In this document: positions 1 through 5,945 of the stretch, in pieces
Layout of the letters: every line of letters starts with the position of its first letter
How positions within the stretch are numbered: the stretch's first letter is position 1
DNA from: RUG563 sp964423675
Lineage (GTDB): Bacteria; Bacillota; Clostridia; Christensenellales; Aristaeellaceae
Assembly (NCBI GenBank): GCA_964423675.1
Contig: CAYRFP010000035.1
Span: 1-23,528, forward strand
Length of the DNA stretch: 23,528 nt
Direction: 5' to 3'
The notes under the pieces: generated by a model
Told to the model about the DNA's origin: nothing
Databases searched by the model: none
Seen by the model: only the letters and a program-made list of their open reading frames with translations
Made by a program: the position numbers and the translations under genes

Positions 1-406
1 CGATATGGAAACGCTTGGCAATATTGATGGAGGAATAATCCAGGCATACGGTCTTTCCCCGGCCCTTTTCGCTGGCGCCCCATTTTTCGGGGGCGGCCAT
101 GATGGCCGTCATCAGCTCCCGGGCAAAATTCTCCCGGTTAAAAAAGAAATTCAAATAGCCGCCCGCGCATTCCACCCGGGCAATCTGCGGCCTATCCACC
201 GCTTCGCTCAGCTTTTTCGCAATCATGGGTGGGCCCATCCGCAGCGCCTTGCTCAGTTTAAAGCAGGGGAAGGCATAATCGCCCATCGCCGGATCCGGCG
301 GCACCTCCAGTAGTGCCGCAATATCCTCCGGCAAACCTTCCGCATCCGGGTACGCCGTTTGCATCATTTCCCGCACCAATTCCGCAATGCGCTGTTTCAT
401 ATCCAT
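1..406 (-). CDS. argS: Arginyl-tRNA synthetase, N-terminal part (cut by window edge)
   Basis: Class I aminoacyl-tRNA synthetase that charges tRNA-Arg in the cytoplasm. The visible 135 residues begin MDMKQRIAELV. They contain the Arg-tRNA synthetase N-terminal (additional) domain with GDYAFPCFKLSKALR near residue 38, a GGYLNFFFNR segment, and then VCLDYSSINIAKRFHI, which leads into the HIGH-type nucleotide-binding signature just beyond the window. The start at 406 follows an AGGAGAGGTGG ribosome binding site. A second in-frame ATG at 400 is possible but less well spaced. The gene is transcribed away from the aldo/keto reductase and has its own promoter at 452-480. The identification rests on these family-specific blocks. 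The rest of the protein cannot be seen. Confidence 0.93.
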   Translation of the reverse strand, partial: MDMKQRIAELVREMMQTAYPDAEGLPEDIAALLEVPPDPAMGDYAFPCFKLSKALRMGPPMIAKKLSEAVDRPQIARVECAGGYLNFFFNRENFARELMTAIMAAPEKWGASEKGRGKTVCLDYSSINIAKRFHI

Positions 407-451
407 AAGAGAATCCACCTCTCCTTTAATCCCTCATAATTTTTACACTTT

Positions 452-480
452 AGCATACCATACCCAGCCCATTTTTGCAA
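452..480 (-). promoter_or_regulatory. Sigma-A promoter of argS
   Basis: On the minus strand, TTGCAA (475-480) and TATGCT (452-457) are separated by exactly 17 bp, with a TGG just before the -10 (extended -10). It sits about 45 bp upstream of the argS start. No T-box or terminator is seen between promoter and gene. Confidence 0.7.
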
Positions 481-544
481 CAAAAACCGGCAAAAGAACG
501 GAATATTTGCAAAAGAAAAGGGCTTCATGCTCAGGCTGTTTTGA

Positions 545-573
545 TTGCCAAGGCGGCGCACGAATGCTATAAT
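545..573 (+). promoter_or_regulatory. Sigma-A promoter of the aldo/keto reductase gene
   Basis: TTGCCA (545-550), a 17-bp spacer, and TATAAT (568-573) preceded by TGC (extended -10). It lies about 55 bp upstream of the ATG at 629 and faces away from the argS promoter. Confidence 0.75.
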
Positions 574-628
574 AGAACGGGATGGGATAGCAGACACCAC
601 CAAACGCATTTTGCAGGAGGAATCTTAT

Positions 629-1732
629 ATGGAATACAGGCAACTTCCCCACGGCAGTGAACGCGAAAAATTCAGCGTGCTGGGCCTGGGGCTGGGCGGC
701 ATTGGCAAAACGCCCCCGGAAGAAATTGAGGCCATTGTGCGCAAGGCCATGGATCATGGCATTAATTTCTTCGACCTGTGTACCGCCGGAACCACTTATG
801 CGCCTCTGGGTCGCGCGCTTCAAGGGCAGCGGGACAAGGCATTTTTTCAGGTGCATTTCGGCGCGGTCTATGATGAAAACGGCGAATACGGCTGGTGCCG
901 GGATTTTGAAACCATCCAGAAAACCTTCCTGTGGGAACTGAAAACCCTGGGAACGGACTACGTGGATTTCGGTTTTCTGCACTGCGTGGATGAGGCTGCT
1001 GACTTTGACAAGCTGGTGGAAATCGGAGTGCTGGATTATCTGAAGGCGCTTAAAGCGCAGGGCGTGGTGCGTCACCTCGGCTTTTCCTCCCATACTCCCA
1101 GCGTAGCCAACCGGATTCTGGACACCGGCCTGATGGATATGATGATGTTCTCCATCAATCCGGCCTATGATTTCGAAAAAGGCGATGAATACGGCGTTGG
1201 CTCGGCCAGGGAACGGATGGCGCTGTTTCAGCGCTGCCAGAAGGAGGGGGTGGGTATTTCGGTGATGAAGCCCTTCTGCGCGGGGCAGCTGCTTTCCGCA
1301 GATCAATCGCCCTTTGGCCAGGCGCTGACTCACAGCCAATGCCTGCAATATGCCCTGGATCGCCCCGGTGTGCTGGTGGCCGTGCCAGGTGTACAGACCA
1401 TGGCGCAGCTGGATCAGCTGCTGCAATTTCTTTCGGCTACGGATGCGCAGAAGGATTACTCCGTGATCGGCTCCTTCTCCGCGGATGCCATTTCCGGAAC
1501 CTGCGTTTATTGCAATCATTGCCAGCCCTGCCCAGCAGGAATCGATGTGGGGCTGGTGAACAAATATTATGATCTGGCGCTGGTGGGCGACACCATCGCG
1601 GCAAATCATTACACCAAGCTGTCCGTCCAGGCCAGCGCCTGCCTCCAGTGCGGCCATTGCGAAAGCCGCTGCCCGTTCGGCGTGGCACAAATGCGCCGCA
1701 TGCAGGAAATCGACCGATATTTCCGGAAATAA
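629..1732 (+). CDS. Aldo/keto reductase with C-terminal 2x[4Fe-4S] domain
   Basis: A 367-residue cytoplasmic oxidoreductase: an aldo/keto reductase TIM barrel (about residues 1-270) followed by a ferredoxin-like tail. The tail has two cysteine clusters, C292-x2-C-x2-C-x2-C301-P and C338-x2-C-x2-C-x3-C348-P, which should bind two 4Fe-4S clusters. In the barrel, FFDLCTAGTTY supplies the Asp and Tyr of the usual AKR tetrad and GFLHCVD the His. The Lys strand reads AFFQVHFG, so the Lys appears to be missing, as I recall for this Fe-S subfamily. The start at 629 is chosen because GCAGGAGGAA lies 7 bp upstream; an in-frame extension back to 545 would run over the promoter. Single-gene unit; substrate unknown. 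Confidence 0.9.
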   Translation: MEYRQLPHGSEREKFSVLGLGLGGIGKTPPEEIEAIVRKAMDHGINFFDLCTAGTTYAPLGRALQGQRDKAFFQVHFGAVYDENGEYGWCRDFETIQKTFLWELKTLGTDYVDFGFLHCVDEAADFDKLVEIGVLDYLKALKAQGVVRHLGFSSHTPSVANRILDTGLMDMMMFSINPAYDFEKGDEYGVGSARERMALFQRCQKEGVGISVMKPFCAGQLLSADQSPFGQALTHSQCLQYALDRPGVLVAVPGVQTMAQLDQLLQFLSATDAQKDYSVIGSFSADAISGTCVYCNHCQPCPAGIDVGLVNKYYDLALVGDTIAANHYTKLSVQASACLQCGHCESRCPFGVAQMRRMQEIDRYFRK

Positions 1733-1756
1733 AAAAAGCGTTCCGAAAGGAACGCT
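1731..1756 (-). terminator. Rho-independent terminator, minus strand
   Basis: Stem AGCGTTCC / GGAACGCT (1737-1744 / 1749-1756) with a 4-nt loop, followed on the minus strand by a T tract at 1736-1731. It ends transcription coming from the peptidoglycan-binding protein gene. The T tract overlaps the TAA stop of the convergent aldo/keto reductase. Confidence 0.8.
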
Positions 1757-1772
1757 GCAATACGAGAACCGG

Positions 1773-1920
1773 GATGCAATGAAGGGCTGCAAGCCCTTCA
1801 TTTTTTTATACGCCCGGTGCGTTTGTCGGCCGGCAAGCACGAGCTTTGGAGCAATATCGTAGAAAAATCTTTTCCGCTGCAAGCCGATGAAAGATTGATG
1901 TATCAAGCCTTCATCGAAAA
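1773..1920. repeat. Dispersed structured repeat, copy A
   Basis: A 148-bp segment that aligns over its whole length with 11961-12107. The first 33 bp are identical. The middle has diverged but keeps blocks such as CGTAGAAAAATC. The right end keeps a GATGAA...TTCATC hairpin: 1886-1899 pairs with 1902-1915, 12 of 14 pairs. The left end is the perfect hairpin ATGAAGGGCT / AGCCCTTCAT (1779-1801). It lies between the stop codon of the minus-strand gene at 1960 and that gene's terminator at 1731-1756. No terminal repeats or transposase point to a mobile element. Confidence 0.85.
1779..1807 (+). terminator. Rho-independent terminator of the aldo/keto reductase gene
   Basis: Perfect 10-bp stem ATGAAGGGCT / AGCCCTTCAT with a 3-nt loop, followed by seven T (1801-1807) on the plus strand, 46 bp after the aldo/keto reductase stop codon. 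It is also the first hairpin of repeat copy A. Confidence 0.75.
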
Positions 1921-1924
1921 GGAT

Positions 1925-1952
1925 GCTGAAAATGCTTTCAGCAGTCTTTTTT
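1925..1952 (+). terminator. Second terminator-like hairpin, plus strand
   Basis: Stem GCTGAAA / TTTCAGC (1925-1931 / 1936-1942), then AGTC and six T. It probably backs up the terminator at 1779-1807 and keeps plus-strand transcripts out of the convergent gene ending at 1960. Confidence 0.55.
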
Positions 1953-1959
1953 GCGAGCT

Positions 1960-3219
1960 TCACCAGGTTGCTTTCATGGCGCGTGCCACAGCGGCCTGAT
2001 GATCCTCATCCACCCGGTCGGTTTCATGGGTACGGCTATTATAGAAATGGATGCAGAAATGGCCGTTGAAATTGTTATCGGAAATAGTGGTCGTGCCGTG
2101 GTTCATGCCGTTCATGGAAGCGGCGTACACATGGCCATTATACTTGACCAGAATTGCCCGGCGATCCCAGCTCCAGGAGCCGTAAATGGATTTCATGGTG
2201 GCGGTATCCTCTGCCGTCAGGGGCTCGGAGTCCATGTGGTTCGCCCCGGACCAGCGCCTGCACGTGAACACCTTGCCGGTCAGCACGTCCTTGACCTGGA
2301 AGGTAGCGCCCTTGGGGATAGTGGTGTTTCCGCCGTTAAACCAGTCCAGTTTCTCGGTGGTATAGGTATAATCCGCAGCGTTTTTGCCAAACAGCGCCTT
2401 GATGGTGTTGTTGCCCGCCACGCCGTCCTGCTCCAGCCCGTTGGCCTTCTGGAACGCTTTCACGGCAACAACAGTGTTCTCATCGTATTTGCTGTTGATG
2501 GGCGCTTTATAATAGCCCTTGATTTTCAGCGCCTGCTGCAAAGCTAATACGTTCTTGCCGCTGTTGCCCTTCTTGGTGGTGGAAGGCACGGCAATCTGGG
2601 AAATTTTCGTGATTCCGTCCATTTTGGGATCCTGGGCCACGGTAGTGGTCAGCACAGAGCCAAAAAGCGATTTGATCGTGGCGTAATCCGCCTTGCCAGT
2701 CTGGGTCAGGCCCTTAGCCTTTTGATAGGCCTTCACGGCAGTGCGGGTGGAATTGCCGAATTTTCCGTCCACGGTTCCGTCATAATAGCCCTTGATTTTC
2801 AGCGCCTGCTGTAATTTCTCCACACCTTCGCCTTTGTCACCCTTGGAGGTGTAATCCGGCGGATCGCCCAGCTGGGAAATGCGGGTAGCTTTAGCATATT
2901 GGCTGGTACTTTCGGCGGTATTCAGCGCTTTTTTTGCGGACGAGGACAGGGTCACATAATCCTTCATCACGTAGCCGTCATTGCCATCATAGGTCACTTT
3001 ATAAAAATCGCCCTTCACGCCCGTGACTGTAACCTTCGTTTTTTTCGCCAGCTTGCAATAATATCCGGCCTCAGTGGACGCCTTCATGCGGAAGAAAACC
3101 TTGTCGGCGTTAATCGTGCCGGTATAGGTTTCGGTCTCCGCCGCCAGCGCAGAAGGCAGCAGAGCGCCTAGCAGCACCATCGCCAGCAACAGGCACACCC
3201 TCCGTAAATGCTTGTTCAT
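1960..3219 (-). CDS. Secreted SH3b / tandem peptidoglycan-binding protein with conserved C-terminal domain
   Basis: A 419-residue exported protein, probably a cell-wall component. Residues 1-26 are a signal peptide with a plausible cut after ALA. Residues 30-92 resemble a bacterial SH3 domain (NADKVFFRMKASTE, VKGDFYKVTYDGNDGYV). Two peptidoglycan_binding_1 repeats follow at about 127-187 and 217-278, each with the pattern LQQALKIKGYY ... VKAxQKAxGL ... TIKxLFG. Residues 286-419 form a separate conserved-looking domain rich in W, H and D (WSGANHMD, GHFCIHFYNSRTH, DEDHQAAV), which I know only as a recurring tail of clostridial wall proteins. The start at 3219 has AAGGAG 10 bp upstream; the extension to 3264 lies in the leader. 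Enzymatic activity is not established. Confidence 0.85.
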   Translation of the reverse strand: MNKHLRRVCLLLAMVLLGALLPSALAAETETYTGTINADKVFFRMKASTEAGYYCKLAKKTKVTVTGVKGDFYKVTYDGNDGYVMKDYVTLSSSAKKALNTAESTSQYAKATRISQLGDPPDYTSKGDKGEGVEKLQQALKIKGYYDGTVDGKFGNSTRTAVKAYQKAKGLTQTGKADYATIKSLFGSVLTTTVAQDPKMDGITKISQIAVPSTTKKGNSGKNVLALQQALKIKGYYKAPINSKYDENTVVAVKAFQKANGLEQDGVAGNNTIKALFGKNAADYTYTTEKLDWFNGGNTTIPKGATFQVKDVLTGKVFTCRRWSGANHMDSEPLTAEDTATMKSIYGSWSWDRRAILVKYNGHVYAASMNGMNHGTTTISDNNFNGHFCIHFYNSRTHETDRVDEDHQAAVARAMKATW

Positions 3220-3243
3220 GACGCCTTTTCTCCTTTTTCGTTT

Positions 3244-3263
3244 TGCATAGTTTCTTCTATGCA
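3244..3263 (-). other. 5' UTR hairpin / palindrome
   Basis: TGCATAG / CTATGCA inverted repeat with a 6-nt centre, lying just downstream of the promoter at 3269-3297 and ahead of the ribosome binding site. It could stabilise the mRNA 5' end or be a repressor site. Nothing else identifies it. Confidence 0.45.
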
Positions 3264-3268
3264 TTCTT

Positions 3269-3297
3269 ATAATATTACAAATTCGTTAAAAAATCAA
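3269..3297 (-). promoter_or_regulatory. Sigma-A promoter of the peptidoglycan-binding protein gene
   Basis: TTGATT (3292-3297), 17 bp, TATTAT (3269-3274) on the minus strand, about 50 bp upstream of the start at 3219. The region is AT-rich against the GC-rich surroundings. Confidence 0.7.
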
Positions 3298-3317
3298 GTC
3301 GTTTTATTTGCATTTTA

Positions 3318-3331
3318 CATTGTTTCCAATT
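3318..3331. promoter_or_regulatory. CATTGTTTCCAATT motif, copy 1
   Basis: A 14-bp motif with a palindromic core (ATTG-TTTC-CAAT), about 20 bp upstream of the -35 box at 3292-3297. The identical 14-mer occurs at 20251-20264, upstream of the zinc-uptake promoter. It is a possible operator; the regulator is unknown. Confidence 0.4.
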
Positions 3332-3339
3332 TAGACATA

Positions 3340-3365
3340 AAGAAAAAGCCTGCATAAGCAGGCTT
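3340..3365 (-). terminator. Terminator of the ior-paaK operon
   Basis: Stem AAGCCTGC / GCAGGCTT (3346-3353 / 3358-3365) with loop ATAA, followed on the minus strand by TTTTTCTTT. It lies 55 bp after the ACT-domain gene and marks the operon end. Confidence 0.85.
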
Positions 3366-3419
3366 TGCATGAGATTGAAAGACAATTAAAAGGGTTCAAT
3401 GACCCCCGCGAAGCGGCTT

Positions 3420-3806
3420 TCATACCTTCAATTGTTCCAGCCGTTCCGTTTCCCGTACGCGAAAGATCATGGTAGCACGGCCATTTTGCGTGCCAAACAC
3501 GGAATACATATATTCTACGTCGATCTGAGCGGCGGCCATTTTCTCCAGCAGTTTGCTCAGTCCGCCAGGCTGATCCTCCACTTCCACGGCCACCACCGGC
3601 GTGACCGAGAGCACATAGCCCTGCTCCTTGAGCAGCGCCCGAGCCGCATCGGGATCGTCCACAATCAGGCGCAGCACGCCGTAATCCGCCGTTTCAGCGA
3701 TATGGATGGCGCGCAGATTCATTTGATGAGCCGCCAGCAAAGCCGTCACCTCGGCCAGCTGACCCGCCCGGTTTTCCAGAAACACAGAAAGCTGCTGCAA
3801 AATCAT
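3420..3806 (-). CDS. Tandem ACT-domain protein
   Basis: A 128-residue cytoplasmic protein made of two ACT modules: about 1-65, starting LSVFLENRAGQLAEVTALLA, and about 68-128, VEVEDQPGGLSKLLEKMAA. ACT domains typically bind amino acids and regulate enzymes or transcription; nothing else is fused here. Such stand-alone tandem-ACT proteins are often found beside phenylacetate-CoA ligase and indolepyruvate oxidoreductase genes. The start at 3806 is set by AGGAGG 9 bp upstream; a longer in-frame start at 3827 would overlap the paaK stop by four bases and has no spaced ribosome binding site. Last gene of the T-box operon, 17 bp after paaK. An aromatic amino acid ligand is an inference. Confidence 0.88.
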   Translation of the reverse strand: MILQQLSVFLENRAGQLAEVTALLAAHQMNLRAIHIAETADYGVLRLIVDDPDAARALLKEQGYVLSVTPVVAVEVEDQPGGLSKLLEKMAAAQIDVEYMYSVFGTQNGRATMIFRVRETERLEQLKV

Positions 3807-3823
3807 GGATTCCTGCCTCCTTT

Positions 3824-5122
3824 TCAAATCTTACGTTTATCCACCACGCGCACGGCCTTGCCCTCACTGCGAGCAATAGTTTTAGGCGCAACCAGCCGCA
3901 CCTTGGCATAGATGCCCAGCATGGCTTTCAGCGCGGCCACCAGGCCCTTTTCCATTTTGGTAATCACGCCCAGGTTATCCGAGAAGTTTTCCGGCGTCAT
4001 TTCCACCAGCACTTCCATGGTATCGCTATTATTCACGCGATCCACCACGATCTGATAATTGGCGGGATAGCCCTGCTCCAGCAGTACCGCTTCTACCTGG
4101 GAGGGGAACACGTTTACGCCCTTCACGATAAGCATATCATCGCTGCGGCCCATGGGCTTGCTCATTTTCACAAACGTGCGCCCGCAGCTGCATTTTTCCC
4201 TATGCAACACGCAGATATCCCGGGTGCGATAGCGCAACAGAGGAAAGGCTTCCTTGGTCAGCGAGGTAAACACCAATTCACCCTGGCAGCCATCGGGAAG
4301 CACTTCGCCGGTATCCGGGTCGATAATCTCGGCAATAAAATGGTCTTCATTAATATGCATGCCCTGCTGTGCGCTGCATTCGTATGCCACGCCGGGGCCG
4401 CTCAGTTCAGTCAGGCCATAGATATCATAGGCCTTCAGCCCCAACTTCTGCTGAATATCCTGGCGCATTTCCTCGCTCCACGCCTCTGCGCCAAAAATGC
4501 CGGCCTTCAAATGAATCTGATCGCGCAGGCCCTTTTCCTGGATGGACTCCGCCAGATAGGCGGCGTAAGAGGGCGTGCAGCAGAGGATTGTGGATTCCAG
4601 GTCGACCATGAATTGCAACTGGCGTTCCGTGCTGCCCGAGGACATGGGCAGCGTCAGGCAGCCCACCTTCTGGCTGCCGCCGTTCAGTCCGAAGCCGCCG
4701 GTAAACAGGCCATACCCATACGCAACCTGGCACACATCCTCCGGCCCGCCGCCCGCAGCGACGATGGCGCGGGCACAGCATTCGTCCCACAAATCAATAT
4801 CATGCTGCGTATAATACGCGACCACCCGGCGGCCCGTAGTGCCAGACGTGGAGTGGATACGGATACAGTCCTTCAGTGGTGCGGCCAGCAGGCCCTTGGG
4901 ATAGCTATCGCGCAGATCGGCCTTCGTCAGGAAGGGCAGCTTATGCAGGTCTGCTGTGCTTTGGATATCCTCAGGGCGCACGCCCTTTTCTTCCATTTTC
5001 GCCCGATAGTAGGGCACATTTTCCCATATCCGGCGCACCTGCGCCACCAGCCGCTGGTTTTGCCACGCGGCAATCTGTGCCCGATCGGCACACTCGATCT
5101 CTCTTTGGTAATACTGCTCCAT
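3824..5122 (-). CDS. paaK: Phenylacetate-CoA ligase
   Basis: A 432-residue AMP-forming ligase that converts phenylacetate (or a related arylacetate such as indoleacetate), ATP and CoA to the aryl-acetyl-CoA, AMP and PPi. The length is typical for PaaK. The P-loop is STSGTTG at residues 91-97. Other family blocks are YGLFTGGFGLNGG, IYGLTELSGPGVAYEC, LLRYRTRDIC, GRSDDMLIVKGVNVFPSQVE and a C-terminal catalytic Lys context (RSEGKAVRVVDKRKI). The start at 5122 follows AAAGGAGG at 6 bp. It precedes the ACT-domain gene by 17 bp and follows iorB after a 244-bp gap. The exact aryl substrate cannot be told from sequence. Confidence 0.93.
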   Translation of the reverse strand: MEQYYQREIECADRAQIAAWQNQRLVAQVRRIWENVPYYRAKMEEKGVRPEDIQSTADLHKLPFLTKADLRDSYPKGLLAAPLKDCIRIHSTSGTTGRRVVAYYTQHDIDLWDECCARAIVAAGGGPEDVCQVAYGYGLFTGGFGLNGGSQKVGCLTLPMSSGSTERQLQFMVDLESTILCCTPSYAAYLAESIQEKGLRDQIHLKAGIFGAEAWSEEMRQDIQQKLGLKAYDIYGLTELSGPGVAYECSAQQGMHINEDHFIAEIIDPDTGEVLPDGCQGELVFTSLTKEAFPLLRYRTRDICVLHREKCSCGRTFVKMSKPMGRSDDMLIVKGVNVFPSQVEAVLLEQGYPANYQIVVDRVNNSDTMEVLVEMTPENFSDNLGVITKMEKGLVAALKAMLGIYAKVRLVAPKTIARSEGKAVRVVDKRKI

Positions 5123-5149
5123 AATTTCCTCCTTTGAATAGGAACGGGG

Positions 5150-5268
5150 GACGTGCAGGGCTACGCAGACATTGCGGGGCTACGCGCCCAGCTCCACCGC
5201 CAGAGATTTCACCGCTGGACTTAGTTCATAATATTTCTTGGTCGCGGCGAATCCTTCCCCTGCACGTC
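5150..5268. repeat. 119-bp segment bounded by 11-bp inverted repeats in the iorB-paaK gap
   Basis: GACGTGCAGGG at 5150-5160 is the exact reverse complement of CCCTGCACGTC at 5258-5268. Inside, GGGCTACGC occurs twice (5158-5166, 5176-5184). On the minus strand a short frame ending at 5179 reads GEGFAATKKYYELSPAVKSL and then AVELGA before a stop, with no start codon; it looks like a protein C-terminus. It may be a MITE-like insertion or a decayed gene. The rest of 5123-5366 shows only a 16-bp near-palindrome at 5297-5312. Confidence 0.4.
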
Positions 5269-5366
5269 AGAGACCGTTACCTTGCAATAATCTCACAGCG
5301 AACGTTTGCTGAACAAAACCCGCCCCTTCTCGATATGGGATCCAGGGGGCATCCATTGGCTGCGAT

Positions 5367-5942
5367 TCAATCACCGCGTCCCAGCGCAAAAGCAGCCTGA
5401 TTCATGGCCAGGAACTTGGACGGCACAGAGGCCGCAATGGCCGCCTGCCATTCTTCATCCGTGAACGGGAATAAATGCGCCGCCCGGCCCAGCAGCACCA
5501 GGTTCACAGCCTTGCTTGAGCCTGCCTGCTCGGCCAGCGAAAGCGCATCAAACGCATCCACCTGCGCGCCCAGCGCCTGTAGCTTCTGCGTCAGCGCGTC
5601 CGGATAAACCGCTGTTCCCGCAATCACCGGCATGGGGTTCACCTGCTGCGTGTTCACCACGATTTTTCCGCCCGGACGCAGGAAGGAAACGTACCGCGCT
5701 GCTTCCAGCATTTCAAAGGACAGTATCAAATCCGCTTCTCCCTGATCGATAATCGGAGAAAAAACCTTCTCGCCATAGCGCACATAGGTGACCACGCTTC
5801 CGCCCCGCTGGCTCATGCCGTGTACTTCGCTGACCTTCACATCATAGCCCCGGCCCAGCAGCAGCCGTCCCAGCAGCTTGCTGGCCAGCAGTGTGCCCTG
5901 CCCGCCTACGCCGACGATCATGATATTCTGCGTTTTCGTCAT
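5367..5942 (-). CDS. iorB: Indolepyruvate ferredoxin oxidoreductase, beta subunit
   Basis: A 191-residue gamma-type subunit of the 2-oxoacid:ferredoxin oxidoreductase family. With IorA it catalyses arylpyruvate + CoA + 2 Fd(ox) <=> arylacetyl-CoA + CO2 + 2 Fd(red), acting on indolepyruvate, phenylpyruvate or hydroxyphenylpyruvate. It opens IMIVGVGGQGTLLASKLLG, the family's hallmark glycine-rich motif, followed by EVHGMSQRGGSVVTYVRYG. The start at 5942 lies 3 bp after the iorA stop, and its GGAGG ribosome binding site is inside the end of iorA, indicating translational coupling. The length is normal for IorB. Confidence 0.93.
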   Translation of the reverse strand: MTKTQNIMIVGVGGQGTLLASKLLGRLLLGRGYDVKVSEVHGMSQRGGSVVTYVRYGEKVFSPIIDQGEADLILSFEMLEAARYVSFLRPGGKIVVNTQQVNPMPVIAGTAVYPDALTQKLQALGAQVDAFDALSLAEQAGSSKAVNLVLLGRAAHLFPFTDEEWQAAIAASVPSKFLAMNQAAFALGRGD

Positions 5943-5945
5943 GGC

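Noticed and set aside
443..1963. A 506-codon open frame on the minus strand
   Set aside because: It runs through the terminators, repeat copy A and the full antisense of the aldo/keto reductase. Only the repeat part is of interest and is reported separately.
5297..5312. 16-bp near-palindrome CAGCGAACGTTTGCTG as an operator
   Set aside because: It occurs once, inside an operon gap, with no promoter nearby; no basis for assigning a regulator.
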